A DNA stretch of 64,000 nt. It comes from Bacteroides ndongoniae. GTDB taxonomy: Bacteria; Bacteroidota; Bacteroidia; Bacteroidales; Bacteroidaceae. A program made the position numbers and the translations under genes. The notes beneath the pieces are model-generated. The model saw only the letters and a program-made list of their open reading frames with translations. It searched no databases and had not been told where the DNA came from. Of this stretch, positions 42,564 to 50,796 are shown piece after piece; the first letter of the stretch is position 1; the number at the start of each line of letters is the position of its first letter. The DNA is taken from positions 310,001 to 374,000 of the forward strand of contig NZ_FNVV01000014.1 of NCBI RefSeq assembly GCF_900108345.1. Direction: 5' to 3'.

Positions 42564-43751
42564 TTACTTGATAATATCCAGTTGTTTGAAGCATTTCGTC
42601 AGCTTGTCAACTGCATAGTCGACCTGCTCTTTGGTGTGGGTAGCCATCAGGGCTACACGTACCAACGTATCTTGCGGAGCGCATGCAGGCGGTATCACCG
42701 GATTGATGAAGATGCCTTCGTCGAATGCCAGTTTGGTCACCATGAACGTCTTGTCCGTATCGCGTACGTACAAGGGGATGATAGGTGACTCTGTATCGCC
42801 GATTTCGAATCCAGCATCGCGGAATTTCTTCAGAGCATAGTTGGTGATATCCCACAGGCGTTGGATACGTTCTGGTTCCGACTTGATGATGTGAAGTGCC
42901 TCGCGTGCGGCAGCCGTAGCGGCAGGAGTGCTGCTGGCCTGGAATATGTACGAACGCGCATTGTGGCGCAGCCAGTTGATAACTGCTTTGTCTCCAGCAA
43001 TGAATCCGCCGATAGAAGCCAGCGATTTGCTGAATGTACCCATAATCAGGTCCACGTCGTCGGTCACACCGAAGTGGTCGCAGACGCCTCGTCCCTGACG
43101 GCCGAATACGCCCAGTCCGTGAGCTTCGTCTACATAAATGCTGGCGTTATATTTCTTTTTCAGACGTACGATTTCGGGCAGGTTTGCCAAATCGCCTTCC
43201 ATGGAGAATACACCGTCTACTACAATCAGTTTTACAGCATCCGGTTCACACTTCTGGAGTTCCTTTTCCAGGTCTTCCATGTCGTTGTGCTTATACTTCA
43301 GCTGAGTGGCAAACGACAGGCGTCGTCCGTCGACGATTGAGGCATGGTCGCGGTCATCACAGATGATGTAATCGCCACGTCCTACTACTGCCGGAATGAT
43401 ACCTTCGTTTACGGTAAAACCAGTCGAGAAGCAAAGTGCTTCGTCTTTGCCTACAAATTCGGCCAGCTCTTTTTCAAGCTCCACATGGATGTCAAGAGTT
43501 CCGTTGAGGAAACGTGAACCGGCACATCCGGTACCATATTTGTCTGTGGCCGCTTTGGAAGCGTCGATGATGCGTTGGTCGTAAGTCAGCCCCATGTAGG
43601 CATTCGAACCAAACATCAGAACCTTTTTACCATCCATTTCCACCTCTGTGTCCTGGTGGCTGTTTATCGTGCGAAAGTAAGGGTATACCCCTTGAGCCAT
43701 GTATTGTTGTGGCAGGTCATATTTCGCAAATTTGTCTTGTAGTAAACCCAT
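42564..43751 (-). CDS. spt: Serine palmitoyltransferase (alpha-oxoamine synthase family)
   Basis: PLP enzyme that should condense serine with a long-chain acyl-CoA to 3-ketosphinganine, the first step of Bacteroides sphingolipid synthesis. The 395-residue protein shows the family landmarks: GSNAYMGLT, GTGCAGSRFLNGT, the PLP-stacking histidine in DRDHASIVDG, the aspartate in YVDEAHGLGVFG, and the Schiff-base lysine in GTFSKSLASIGG. By sequence alone it could be 2-amino-3-ketobutyrate CoA ligase, a close relative. The divergent lipid-kinase gene next door favours the sphingolipid role. A minus-strand TATCTTTG at 43804-43811 is the likely -7 box. Confidence 0.82.
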   Translation of the reverse strand: MGLLQDKFAKYDLPQQYMAQGVYPYFRTINSHQDTEVEMDGKKVLMFGSNAYMGLTYDQRIIDASKAATDKYGTGCAGSRFLNGTLDIHVELEKELAEFVGKDEALCFSTGFTVNEGIIPAVVGRGDYIICDDRDHASIVDGRRLSFATQLKYKHNDMEDLEKELQKCEPDAVKLIVVDGVFSMEGDLANLPEIVRLKKKYNASIYVDEAHGLGVFGRQGRGVCDHFGVTDDVDLIMGTFSKSLASIGGFIAGDKAVINWLRHNARSYIFQASSTPAATAAAREALHIIKSEPERIQRLWDITNYALKKFRDAGFEIGDTESPIIPLYVRDTDKTFMVTKLAFDEGIFINPVIPPACAPQDTLVRVALMATHTKEQVDYAVDKLTKCFKQLDIIK

Positions 43752-43803
43752 GAATATAATAAAATATTTAACTCTTAAAAATAAGTCTTTTCAAAACAGG
43801 GGG

Positions 43804-43811
43804 CAAAGATA
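43804..43811 (-). promoter_or_regulatory. -7 promoter element of spt
   Basis: Minus-strand TATCTTTG, matching TAnnTTTG, about 50 bp before the spt start. Confidence 0.5.
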
Positions 43812-43906
43812 GCAAAATATGTCGGTTTTTGTCCTGTTTATCTGAAAAAAACAGCCTTCGGGCGTTTTAAAACATTTACTATTGCAGAAAATTAAAGGAT
43901 TTATAT

Positions 43907-43914
43907 TACTTTTG
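43907..43914 (+). promoter_or_regulatory. -7 promoter element of the lipid-kinase gene
   Basis: TACTTTTG fits the consensus; a weak TTG at 43882-43884 lies 22 bp upstream. It is divergent from the spt promoter about 100 bp away. Confidence 0.5.
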
Positions 43915-43949
43915 CCTAAATAGAGAATGACAGCATAGAAGAATTTTGC

Positions 43950-45002
43950 ATGAGTGACGGAATGAAAAAAATAGCATTTGTCGTCAATCCTATATCGGGA
44001 ACACAAGGCAAGGAACTGATATTGAAATGGGTTGACGAGAAACTGGATAGAGAGAGGTATACGGCAGAAATACTTTATACCCAACGTGCGGGACATGCTG
44101 TGGAAATAGCGGCGGAGAAAGCACGTGAAGGAGTGTATGCCGTAGTAGCCATTGGAGGAGACGGAACCATTAACGAAATAGCCCGGTCGCTGGTTCATAC
44201 AGAGACGGCGCTGGGCATTATTCCTTGTGGGTCGGGCAATGGGCTGGCACGTCATTTGCAGATTCCTATGGAGCCTAAGAAGGCCATTGATATTATAAAT
44301 GAAGGGGTAACGGAAATCATTGATTATGGAAAAATCAACGAAATACCTTTCTTTTGCACCTGTGGCGTGGGCTTTGATGCGTTTGTCAGCCTGAAGTTTT
44401 CGCAAGCGGGCAAGCGGGGGCCGCTCATGTATCTGGAGAAGACACTGATGGAGAGCTTGAAATACCGGCCGGAACGTTACGAGGTAGAGATGGATGGAAA
44501 CACCACCCGCTATAAAGCTTTCCTGATAGCGTGCGGCAACGCGTCGCAGTATGGAAACAATGCCTACATCACTCCGCAGGCTACGTTGGACGACGGCTTG
44601 CTGGACGTGACTATTCTCGAACCGTTCACTGTGCTCGATGTACCGGCATTGGCCTTCCAGCTTTTCAATAAAACCATCGACCAGAATAGCCGCATCAAGA
44701 CTTTCCGCTGCCAGTCGCTGCGTATTCACCGTACGAAGCCGGGAGTGGCCCATTACGACGGCGATCCGGTGATGATGAACGAGACACTGGATGTACGAAT
44801 CGTACAGAAAGGACTGAAGGTGATCGTACCCCGTAATGCGGGAAAAGATACATCGAACGTTCTGGCCCGTGCCCAGTATTACATTAACGGACTGAAGCAG
44901 CTCAACGAAACGATTGTAGAAGACATTGCCACTAAAAACAAGGCGATGCTGGACCGTGGAAAGGAACAGATCAGGAAATTGAAAAAGATGAATGAGCAGT
45001 AG
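43950..45002 (+). CDS. Diacylglycerol/sphingosine-kinase family lipid kinase
   Basis: A 350-residue kinase of the DAGK catalytic family. The nucleotide-binding motif GGDGTINEIA (about residues 68-77) and the GSGNGLARHL segment (about 95-104) are clear, and the C-terminal beta domain follows to about residue 305. The last 45 residues form a charged helical tail. Family members phosphorylate diacylglycerol or long-chain bases. Its position divergent from spt suggests a sphingoid-base substrate, but that is inference. A start four codons later (MKKIAFVVNP) is equally likely. Confidence 0.83.
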   Translation: MSDGMKKIAFVVNPISGTQGKELILKWVDEKLDRERYTAEILYTQRAGHAVEIAAEKAREGVYAVVAIGGDGTINEIARSLVHTETALGIIPCGSGNGLARHLQIPMEPKKAIDIINEGVTEIIDYGKINEIPFFCTCGVGFDAFVSLKFSQAGKRGPLMYLEKTLMESLKYRPERYEVEMDGNTTRYKAFLIACGNASQYGNNAYITPQATLDDGLLDVTILEPFTVLDVPALAFQLFNKTIDQNSRIKTFRCQSLRIHRTKPGVAHYDGDPVMMNETLDVRIVQKGLKVIVPRNAGKDTSNVLARAQYYINGLKQLNETIVEDIATKNKAMLDRGKEQIRKLKKMNEQ

Positions 45003-45023
45003 CTCCTTAAAAAACTGTTCCGG

Positions 45024-45058
45024 TTTGCTTTACATTAGAATAGTTTTCGCTATTTTTG
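45024..45058 (+). promoter_or_regulatory. Promoter of aspS
   Basis: TTTG (45024-45027), 23 bp, then TATTTTTG (45051-45058). Spacing is slightly long, but both boxes are good. It lies 72 bp before the aspS ATG. Confidence 0.5.
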
Positions 45059-45130
45059 CACGAATTTTTGGATGTGCTGAAAAGACAGATCTTAAATTGG
45101 AAAATCTGATTTTTAAAATCTTTATATATT

Positions 45131-46888
45131 ATGTATAGATCACATACCTGCGGAGAGCTCCGTATCTCCGATGTCAATAAGCAGGTCACGCTGGCTGGTT
45201 GGGTGCAGCGCAGCCGTAAGATGGGTGGAATGACATTCATCGATCTCCGCGACCGTTACGGAATCACCCAATTAGTATTCAACGAGGAAGTGAATGCCGA
45301 ACTTTGCGAGCAGGCCAATCACCTGGGACGCGAATATGTCATTCAGGTTACCGGTACGGTGAACGAACGTTTCAGCAAGAACGCCAACATTCCTACAGGC
45401 GACATTGAAATCATTGTATCCGAGCTGAACGTACTGAACGCCGCCCTGACTCCTCCCTTCACCATTGAAGACAATACCGACGGAGGCGACGACATCCGTA
45501 TGAAATACCGTTATCTGGACTTGCGCCGTACGGCAGTCCGCAAGAATCTGGAGCTGCGTCACAAGATGACCATCGAAGTACGCAAGTACCTCGACAGCAA
45601 AGGCTTTATCGAAGTAGAGACTCCGTTGCTCATCGGTTCTACTCCCGAAGGTGCCCGCGACTTTGTAGTGCCTTCGCGTATGAATCCCGGTCAGTTCTAT
45701 GCCTTGCCGCAAAGCCCGCAGACATTGAAGCAGCTGCTGATGGTATCGGGTTTCGACCGTTACTTCCAGATTGCGAAGTGCTTCCGCGATGAAGACTTGC
45801 GTGCCGACCGTCAGCCGGAGTTTACTCAGATTGACTGTGAAATGTCGTTTGTTCAGCAGGACGATGTTATCGAACTGTTCGAAGGCATGGCCAAATATCT
45901 GTTTAAGGAACTGCGTGGTGTGGAACTGACTGAACCGTTCCTGCGTATGCCGTGGGCCGATGCCATGAAGTACTATGGTAGCGATAAACCCGACTTGCGC
46001 TTTGGCATGAAGTTCGTCGAACTGATGGACATTATGAAAGGATATGGCTTCTCGGTATTCGACAATGCTGCCTATATCGGCGGTATCTGTGCCGAAGGCG
46101 CCGCACACTATACCCGCAAGCAGCTCGATGCACTGACCGAGTTTGTAAAGCGTCCGCAAATCGGAGCCAAGGGCATGGTTTATGCCCGCGTAGAAGCAGA
46201 CGGCAACGTGAAGTCGAGTGTAGACAAGTTCTATTCGCAGGAAGTTCTGCAGCAGATGAAGGAGGCCTTCGGTGCCAAGCCGGGTGACCTGATTCTGATT
46301 CTGAGCGGCGACGATGTGATGAAGACCCGTAAGCAGCTGTGCGAACTTCGTCTGGAAATGGGTAACCAGCTGGGCTTGCGCGACAAGAACAAGTTTGCGC
46401 TGTTGTGGGTGGTAGACTTCCCGATGTTCGAGTGGAGCGAGGAAGAAGGCCGTCTGATGGCTATGCACCATCCGTTCACTCATCCGAAGGACGAGGATAT
46501 TCCTTTGCTCGATACCGATCCGGCTGCTGTGCGTGCCGATGCTTACGATATGGTGTGCAACGGTATCGAAGTGGGTGGCGGTTCTATCCGTATTCACGAT
46601 GCGAAGCTGCAGGCTAAGATGTTCGAGATTCTGGGCTTCACGCCCGAAAAGGCTCAGGAGCAGTTCGGCTTCCTGATGAATGCCTTCAAGTTCGGTGCGC
46701 CCCCTCACGGAGGTCTGGCTTATGGTCTGGACCGTTGGGTAAGTATCTTTGCCGGACTCGACAGTATCCGCGACTGCATTGCCTTCCCGAAGAACAATAG
46801 CGGACGCGACGTCATGCTCGATGCACCGGGTTACCTCGACCAGAAACAGCTGGACGAACTGAACCTGATAGTAGACGTAAAAGAGTAA
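45131..46888 (+). CDS. aspS: Aspartyl-tRNA synthetase
   Basis: Class II synthetase that charges tRNA-Asp. At 585 residues it has the bacterial-type layout: N-terminal OB-fold anticodon-binding domain (from [24 protein letters not shown]), then the catalytic core with motif 1 (FIEVETPLL), [15 protein letters not shown], motif 2 ([18 protein letters not shown]) and motif 3 ([10 protein letters not shown]). The inserted GAD domain typical of bacterial AspRS lies at about 280-410. The start [11 protein letters not shown] is standard. The gtrA-type gene follows by about 20 bp and is probably cotranscribed. Confidence 0.96.
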   Translation: MYRSHTCGELRISDVNKQVTLAGWVQRSRKMGGMTFIDLRDRYGITQLVFNEEVNAELCEQANHLGREYVIQVTGTVNERFSKNANIPTGDIEIIVSELNVLNAALTPPFTIEDNTDGGDDIRMKYRYLDLRRTAVRKNLELRHKMTIEVRKYLDSKGFIEVETPLLIGSTPEGARDFVVPSRMNPGQFYALPQSPQTLKQLLMVSGFDRYFQIAKCFRDEDLRADRQPEFTQIDCEMSFVQQDDVIELFEGMAKYLFKELRGVELTEPFLRMPWADAMKYYGSDKPDLRFGMKFVELMDIMKGYGFSVFDNAAYIGGICAEGAAHYTRKQLDALTEFVKRPQIGAKGMVYARVEADGNVKSSVDKFYSQEVLQQMKEAFGAKPGDLILILSGDDVMKTRKQLCELRLEMGNQLGLRDKNKFALLWVVDFPMFEWSEEEGRLMAMHHPFTHPKDEDIPLLDTDPAAVRADAYDMVCNGIEVGGGSIRIHDAKLQAKMFEILGFTPEKAQEQFGFLMNAFKFGAPPHGGLAYGLDRWVSIFAGLDSIRDCIAFPKNNSGRDVMLDAPGYLDQKQLDELNLIVDVKE

Positions 46889-46908
46889 AACTACGTTCGG
46901 AAAGAATA

Positions 46909-47295
46909 GTGAAAGAGTCCACACGTATCTTCCGTTTTGCCCTGATCGGTACGCTGAATGCCCTGATTACGGCAGCTACCGTCGGATTTATGATGGGCGT
47001 ATTGGGCGTTCACTATCTGGCTTCCAACATTACAGCTTATGTTCTTGCCCAGACGCATAATTTCGTTTGGTGCAAGTTCTGGATATTTCCCACAGACAAG
47101 AAGAGCAACACCTGGCGGCAGGTGCTGCTCTTTCTTATTGCTTTCGGAATGGCCTATCTGGCACAGTTCCTGTTCATCGTCTTATTGGTAGAATGGCTGT
47201 CGTGCAACGAATACCTGGCCCAGTTCCTGGGACTGTTTGTTTACGGTGCGGTCAACTTCCTGATGAACAAAAAGGTTACCTTCCCACAAATTTAA
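46909..47295 (+). CDS. GtrA-family membrane protein
   Basis: A 128-residue protein with four predicted helices (about residues 10-28, 35-55, 72-92 and 100-118) and the GtrA hallmarks FRFALIGTLNALI near the start and NFVWCKFWIF in the middle. Family members are thought to help move lipid-linked sugars across the inner membrane for surface polysaccharide. It appears to use a GTG start at 46909, because no ATG gives the conserved N-terminus. It follows aspS closely, and no glycosyltransferase partner lies nearby. Confidence 0.83.
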   Translation: MKESTRIFRFALIGTLNALITAATVGFMMGVLGVHYLASNITAYVLAQTHNFVWCKFWIFPTDKKSNTWRQVLLFLIAFGMAYLAQFLFIVLLVEWLSCNEYLAQFLGLFVYGAVNFLMNKKVTFPQI

Positions 47296-47310
47296 CTACT
47301 TAGGCATTTG

Positions 47311-47402
47311 CAGTGCAACAGTTATTGCACTCACAGTGCAGTAGGCAGTGCACTCGCAGTGCAGTAGTTATTGCACTCATAGTGCAGTAAGCATTGCACT
47401 GT
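47311..47402. repeat. Four 23-bp tandem repeats
   Basis: Units start at 47311, 47334, 47357 and 47380 with an exact 23-bp period. Each has AGTGCA near its left end and TGCACT near its right, so each can fold into a small hairpin. The array fills the gap between the convergent gtrA-type and DUF6078 genes and may act as a terminator for both. Confidence 0.88.
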
Positions 47403-47408
47403 TTTTCC

Positions 47409-47858
47409 TTAATTACGCCAATCGTATTCCATTATATAATCGTCGAATTGGGGTGGCTCTTCAATGCCGTTTTTCCGGAATATATCGGCAATGGCCTTTT
47501 GTATTCGGGGCGAAATAAGCATGTCGCCCGAGCGGCTGTAGTAATAGACCCGGCGGCTGGAGAAGCAATGTTCTACCTGTAGGCGTACCGTCTTAATATG
47601 GTGTTGGGTGATGTGGTCGTACAGATGCGTCATTCCTTTGGCGTAACGTTTAGGCTGAGACGAACGGAACTGCTTGCACTGTTCGGTGGCATAGCGGATT
47701 TCATCGTTATTCGGATTGACGATGCTGATAGATACAGACTGTTTGGGCAACTGTGTCAGTTGCTGGTATGCCAGCGCGCGCAGGCACTGTTCGGCCAATG
47801 GACAACTGCCGCCTGCGATGCACACGGTGTAATTACCCGGTATATTCATGTTGCTCAT
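47409..47858 (-). CDS. DUF6078-type hypothetical protein
   Basis: A 149-residue soluble protein with a cysteine-bearing N-terminus (CIAGGSCPLAEQCLR, residues 13-27) that might bind a metal, and a basic middle region (RYAKGMTHLYDHI). I associate the pattern with a small Bacteroidota family of unknown function (DUF6078). There is no signal peptide or membrane helix. It is transcribed upstream to downstream toward the 23-bp repeat array and lies just after aguB on the same strand, with 56 bp between them. Confidence 0.6.
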   Translation of the reverse strand: MSNMNIPGNYTVCIAGGSCPLAEQCLRALAYQQLTQLPKQSVSISIVNPNNDEIRYATEQCKQFRSSQPKRYAKGMTHLYDHITQHHIKTVRLQVEHCFSSRRVYYYSRSGDMLISPRIQKAIADIFRKNGIEEPPQFDDYIMEYDWRN

Positions 47859-47914
47859 AATAGGGCTATTGTTAAGTTGGTTTTACATAGAATTAGATAA
47901 TGCTTTCCGGACGG

Positions 47915-48799
47915 TTAGTCCAGAAAGCGTTTCACAATACCTTCGTAGGCATCGATGCGGCGATCGCGCAGGAAAGGCCACCAGCGGCGTACGTTTTCCG
48001 AGCGTTCCAGGTCCACTTCCACAACCAGATTCTCCGGTCGGTCGTTGCTGGCCTGTGCCAGAAGTTCGCCTTGCGGTCCTGCTACGAAACTGTTTCCCCA
48101 GAACAGGATGCCGTTGGTCTGTCCCGACGGGTCGGGTTCGTGGCCTACACGGTTTACGGATACTACCGGCAATCCGTTGGCTACGGCGTGTCCGCGTTGC
48201 GAGATGATCCAGGCTCCCAGTTGGCGGGCCTTTTCATCGTCTGTATCAGTGCTTTCCCATCCGATGGCAGTGGGGTAGATCAGAATTTCGGCTCCTCGCA
48301 GTGCCATGAGTCGGGCTGCTTCGGGATACCACTGGTCCCAGCATACCAATACGCCTAATTTGCCTAATGATGTCTGTATCGGTTCGAAGCCCAGATCACC
48401 GGGAGTAAAATAGAACTTCTCGTAATAGGCCGGATCGTCGGGGATGTGCATTTTGCGGTACTTGCCGGCGATGCTTCCGTCGCGGTCGAAGACCACGGCT
48501 GTGTTGTGATACAGTCCCGGTGCGCGCTTTTCGAAGAGTGAAGTGACAAGCACAATGTGATTGGCAGCTGCCAGCTCGGAGTAGAATCCGGTGGAAGGAC
48601 CGGGAATCGGTTCGGCCAGGTCGAATAGTTGGGTGTTCTCTGTCTGGCAGAAGTACAACGAGTTATGCAGTTCCTGGAGGACAACGAGCTGTGCCCCGTG
48701 TGCGGCACAGGCTTCGATGCTGTGTGCCAGGTTCATCAGGTTGGTCCGTAAGTCGGCCGTATTGGCCTGTTGGATGATTCCTACTTTTATTTTTCTCAT
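47915..48799 (-). CDS. aguB: N-carbamoylputrescine amidase
   Basis: Nitrilase-family hydrolase that turns N-carbamoylputrescine into putrescine. The 294-residue protein shows the Glu-Lys-Cys triad of the family: E in LQELHNSLYF, K in YRKMHIPDDP and C in LVCWDQWYPEAAR. The start at 48799 (MRKIKVGIIQQ) gives the standard N-terminus; the longer frame extends over a -7 element (TATCTTTG, 48825-48832, minus strand). Its pathway partner aguA lies at 53232-54302 on the same strand, separated by a restriction operon. Confidence 0.92.
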   Translation of the reverse strand: MRKIKVGIIQQANTADLRTNLMNLAHSIEACAAHGAQLVVLQELHNSLYFCQTENTQLFDLAEPIPGPSTGFYSELAAANHIVLVTSLFEKRAPGLYHNTAVVFDRDGSIAGKYRKMHIPDDPAYYEKFYFTPGDLGFEPIQTSLGKLGVLVCWDQWYPEAARLMALRGAEILIYPTAIGWESTDTDDEKARQLGAWIISQRGHAVANGLPVVSVNRVGHEPDPSGQTNGILFWGNSFVAGPQGELLAQASNDRPENLVVEVDLERSENVRRWWPFLRDRRIDAYEGIVKRFLD

Positions 48800-48824
48800 A
48801 ATGGATTTTTTGTTGTTACTGTAG

Positions 48825-48832
48825 CAAAGATA
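48825..48832 (-). promoter_or_regulatory. -7 promoter element of aguB
   Basis: Minus-strand TATCTTTG, about 25 bp before the aguB start. It shows that aguB can be expressed without aguA. Confidence 0.5.
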
Positions 48833-48960
48833 AATATAATACATGAGATTTTCGCCAAGTATGTCTACTAAATGCAAGAGGGCTCTGCTTATCGTTCTTG
48901 AGGCAACATATTTAAAATGAAATCTTCATGAAGAAGCTAACATGCTTATGAAGGGAAACA

Positions 48961-49450
48961 CTGCTTACCCTGCTGGATGAATATAAGGCATTGGGCATTG
49001 CGGACAGATAGACTACAACAAGTTCTATCTTTGAAAGCGGCATACGAACAGTCCATGAAGCTTGCCAAGGTGCATGCTGCACTTATTGATGCACGCGAGC
49101 AGGAAACGCTTCTTCCTTTCTATGAATTTATGTTCGACGAACATATACGGAATATCCGTAAGGAGATAGAAGTATACAAGAATTCACAGGCCGCTGACCT
49201 GATAAAACCTGTATCTGACCCGATAAATGAAATTTCTGACCCGATAACAGAACGCTTGTATCAGGCTATTCTAAAGAATAACAAATTGAATTATGCTGAA
49301 TATGGAGCGTTATTGGGCGTATCGGAAGCAACTATCAAACGCCGCTTGGCTGAGTTGAGGAAGGCCGGGATGATTGTACGTATGGGTAGTAATAAGAGTG
49401 GTTATTGGGAAGTGGCAAGTTTGGAGGATAGAAAGGAAAGGAAGGTATGA
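48961..49450 (+). pseudogene. Remnant of a Fic-type or related protein with C-terminal winged helix
   Basis: An open frame from 48977 encodes 157 residues. The C-terminal part contains a clear helix-turn-helix (LNYAEYGALLGVSEATIKRRL, about residues 105-125), and the middle (LLPFYEFMFDEHI) resembles the end of a Fic domain. The upstream bases read as sensible protein only by changing frame: LLDEYKALGIADR in one frame and IDYNKFYL in another, each ending in a stop. This looks like a gene that has lost its 5' part and gained frameshifts. Family assignment is tentative; an AlbA-type or other HTH protein is possible. Confidence 0.5.
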
Positions 49451-49551
49451 GTGAATGGAAGAAAACGCAGAGAAAGAAGAATAATCATCCGCGAAATTCC
49501 GTGTAATCCGTGCCCAAAGGAAGGCGGTTCCCTATTTTGACACACTTTCTT

Positions 49552-50796
49552 TTATGGTTCTTTGATAGGGAGTTTTATTCCTAATTTATAAAACTGAAGA
49601 TATCCCATGTCTTTAACATTTCCTTCACTTAAAATGTTTTCTTTTTCAAAAGATGTAATGCCTTGTATGCTTGGGTAGAGTAAAAGACAGTTGCAGATAA
49701 TTGTATCATCGTCTGTTCCCAACAATTTGCGTCGGATACCTGGAGCACGTGCATATCGGGCCAATTGACCTATGTGCTCAGTATTCACCTCCGTATCCCA
49801 ATCAGGTACATATTTGGCATCCATAATCAGATGTTCGTCCCGTTTTCCAAAATCTATTTCATCTTTTCGTGTAGCGATATGATAGTAGATATTGTTTCCA
49901 AATCTGTTTCTAAGCATATTCAGTACATACAGCTCGTACAACAAGGGCATATCTATCCAAAAAGGAGGGAGCAGTTTGTCTGCGTCGCCTTGGGCTGTCT
50001 GTATATCATAGCCGAAACGGCGTAAAATGAGTTTGGCAACTTTTAAGGCTCTGGCATATTCCCTATAAAACGGATTGATTTGAAATTTACGTATCTCTTG
50101 TATATTGGATATATCGGACACATTTTGAAAACGGGGTAACATTCCCTGAACCAATTTTTGAAGTCCATACGAACCAACCAAATTATAATTGTTCAAGAAA
50201 TGCGCTACAAACAACAAAGCTTTTTTTAGAATACGGTTTTCCGTACAGTCTTCCGAATATTCCTGATAACGGCAATAATTGTTCTCAACTCGTCCGATAC
50301 TAAGATTCTCTTTATATTGACGCGCAAATAGAATTTTTCCTTTTACTTTACCTTTTAGATTTTCTTCTCTCAGAATGTATCCCTTTTTTAAACCTTTCTT
50401 TATCAGTTTTTTCATCAGTTGTAGGAAGTGGATGATGATGAAAGGAGTAAATTCAAAAGGGGAATTCTCCAGACGGATACAAGGCTTCTCGAAATCGATG
50501 AAATAAATTTGCATCAGTTTGTCCTGAACATCGTTGTCGTCACTATAGAAACAGTCCATGAACATCTGCAAATAGTCAACATTGATTTTAGGAAGTACCG
50601 ATACCGAACATTCGCCTTCTTTGAGCCATGACAAACCTATATAATAACTTGCCCTGACAGTTTGTTGTCGCAAGTCGCTGGTCAGTCCCAAATAGACAGA
50701 TTTGTCCGGCCGGTCCGGGAAATCATGTATCTTGATTCCGGTCCTGCTGAATTCCTGATAGGCTATTTGCTGATGTTCTTGAAGTACGATGTTCAT
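49552..50796 (-). CDS. mcrC: McrC-type nuclease subunit of a McrBC restriction system
   Basis: A 414-residue protein of the McrC family, the endonuclease partner of McrB in type IV (modification-dependent) restriction. The N-terminal two thirds are the McrC scaffold, and the C-terminal part carries a PD-(D/E)xK-type core: EIDFGKRDE then LIMDAKYV, with the D-x-K arrangement as DAK near residue 330. Its ATG overlaps the mcrB stop as ATGA, showing coupled translation. It sits between aguA and aguB, with a decayed gene at its downstream side. Confidence 0.85.
   Translation of the reverse strand: MNIVLQEHQQIAYQEFSRTGIKIHDFPDRPDKSVYLGLTSDLRQQTVRASYYIGLSWLKEGECSVSVLPKINVDYLQMFMDCFYSDDNDVQDKLMQIYFIDFEKPCIRLENSPFEFTPFIIIHFLQLMKKLIKKGLKKGYILREENLKGKVKGKILFARQYKENLSIGRVENNYCRYQEYSEDCTENRILKKALLFVAHFLNNYNLVGSYGLQKLVQGMLPRFQNVSDISNIQEIRKFQINPFYREYARALKVAKLILRRFGYDIQTAQGDADKLLPPFWIDMPLLYELYVLNMLRNRFGNNIYYHIATRKDEIDFGKRDEHLIMDAKYVPDWDTEVNTEHIGQLARYARAPGIRRKLLGTDDDTIICNCLLLYPSIQGITSFEKENILSEGNVKDMGYLQFYKLGIKLPIKEP

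Noticed and set aside
49480..49520. A phrase of the type CCGTGTAATCCGTG after the decayed gene
   Set aside because: It looks like a low-information repeated scrap in the spacer, with no pairing partner or gene signal here.
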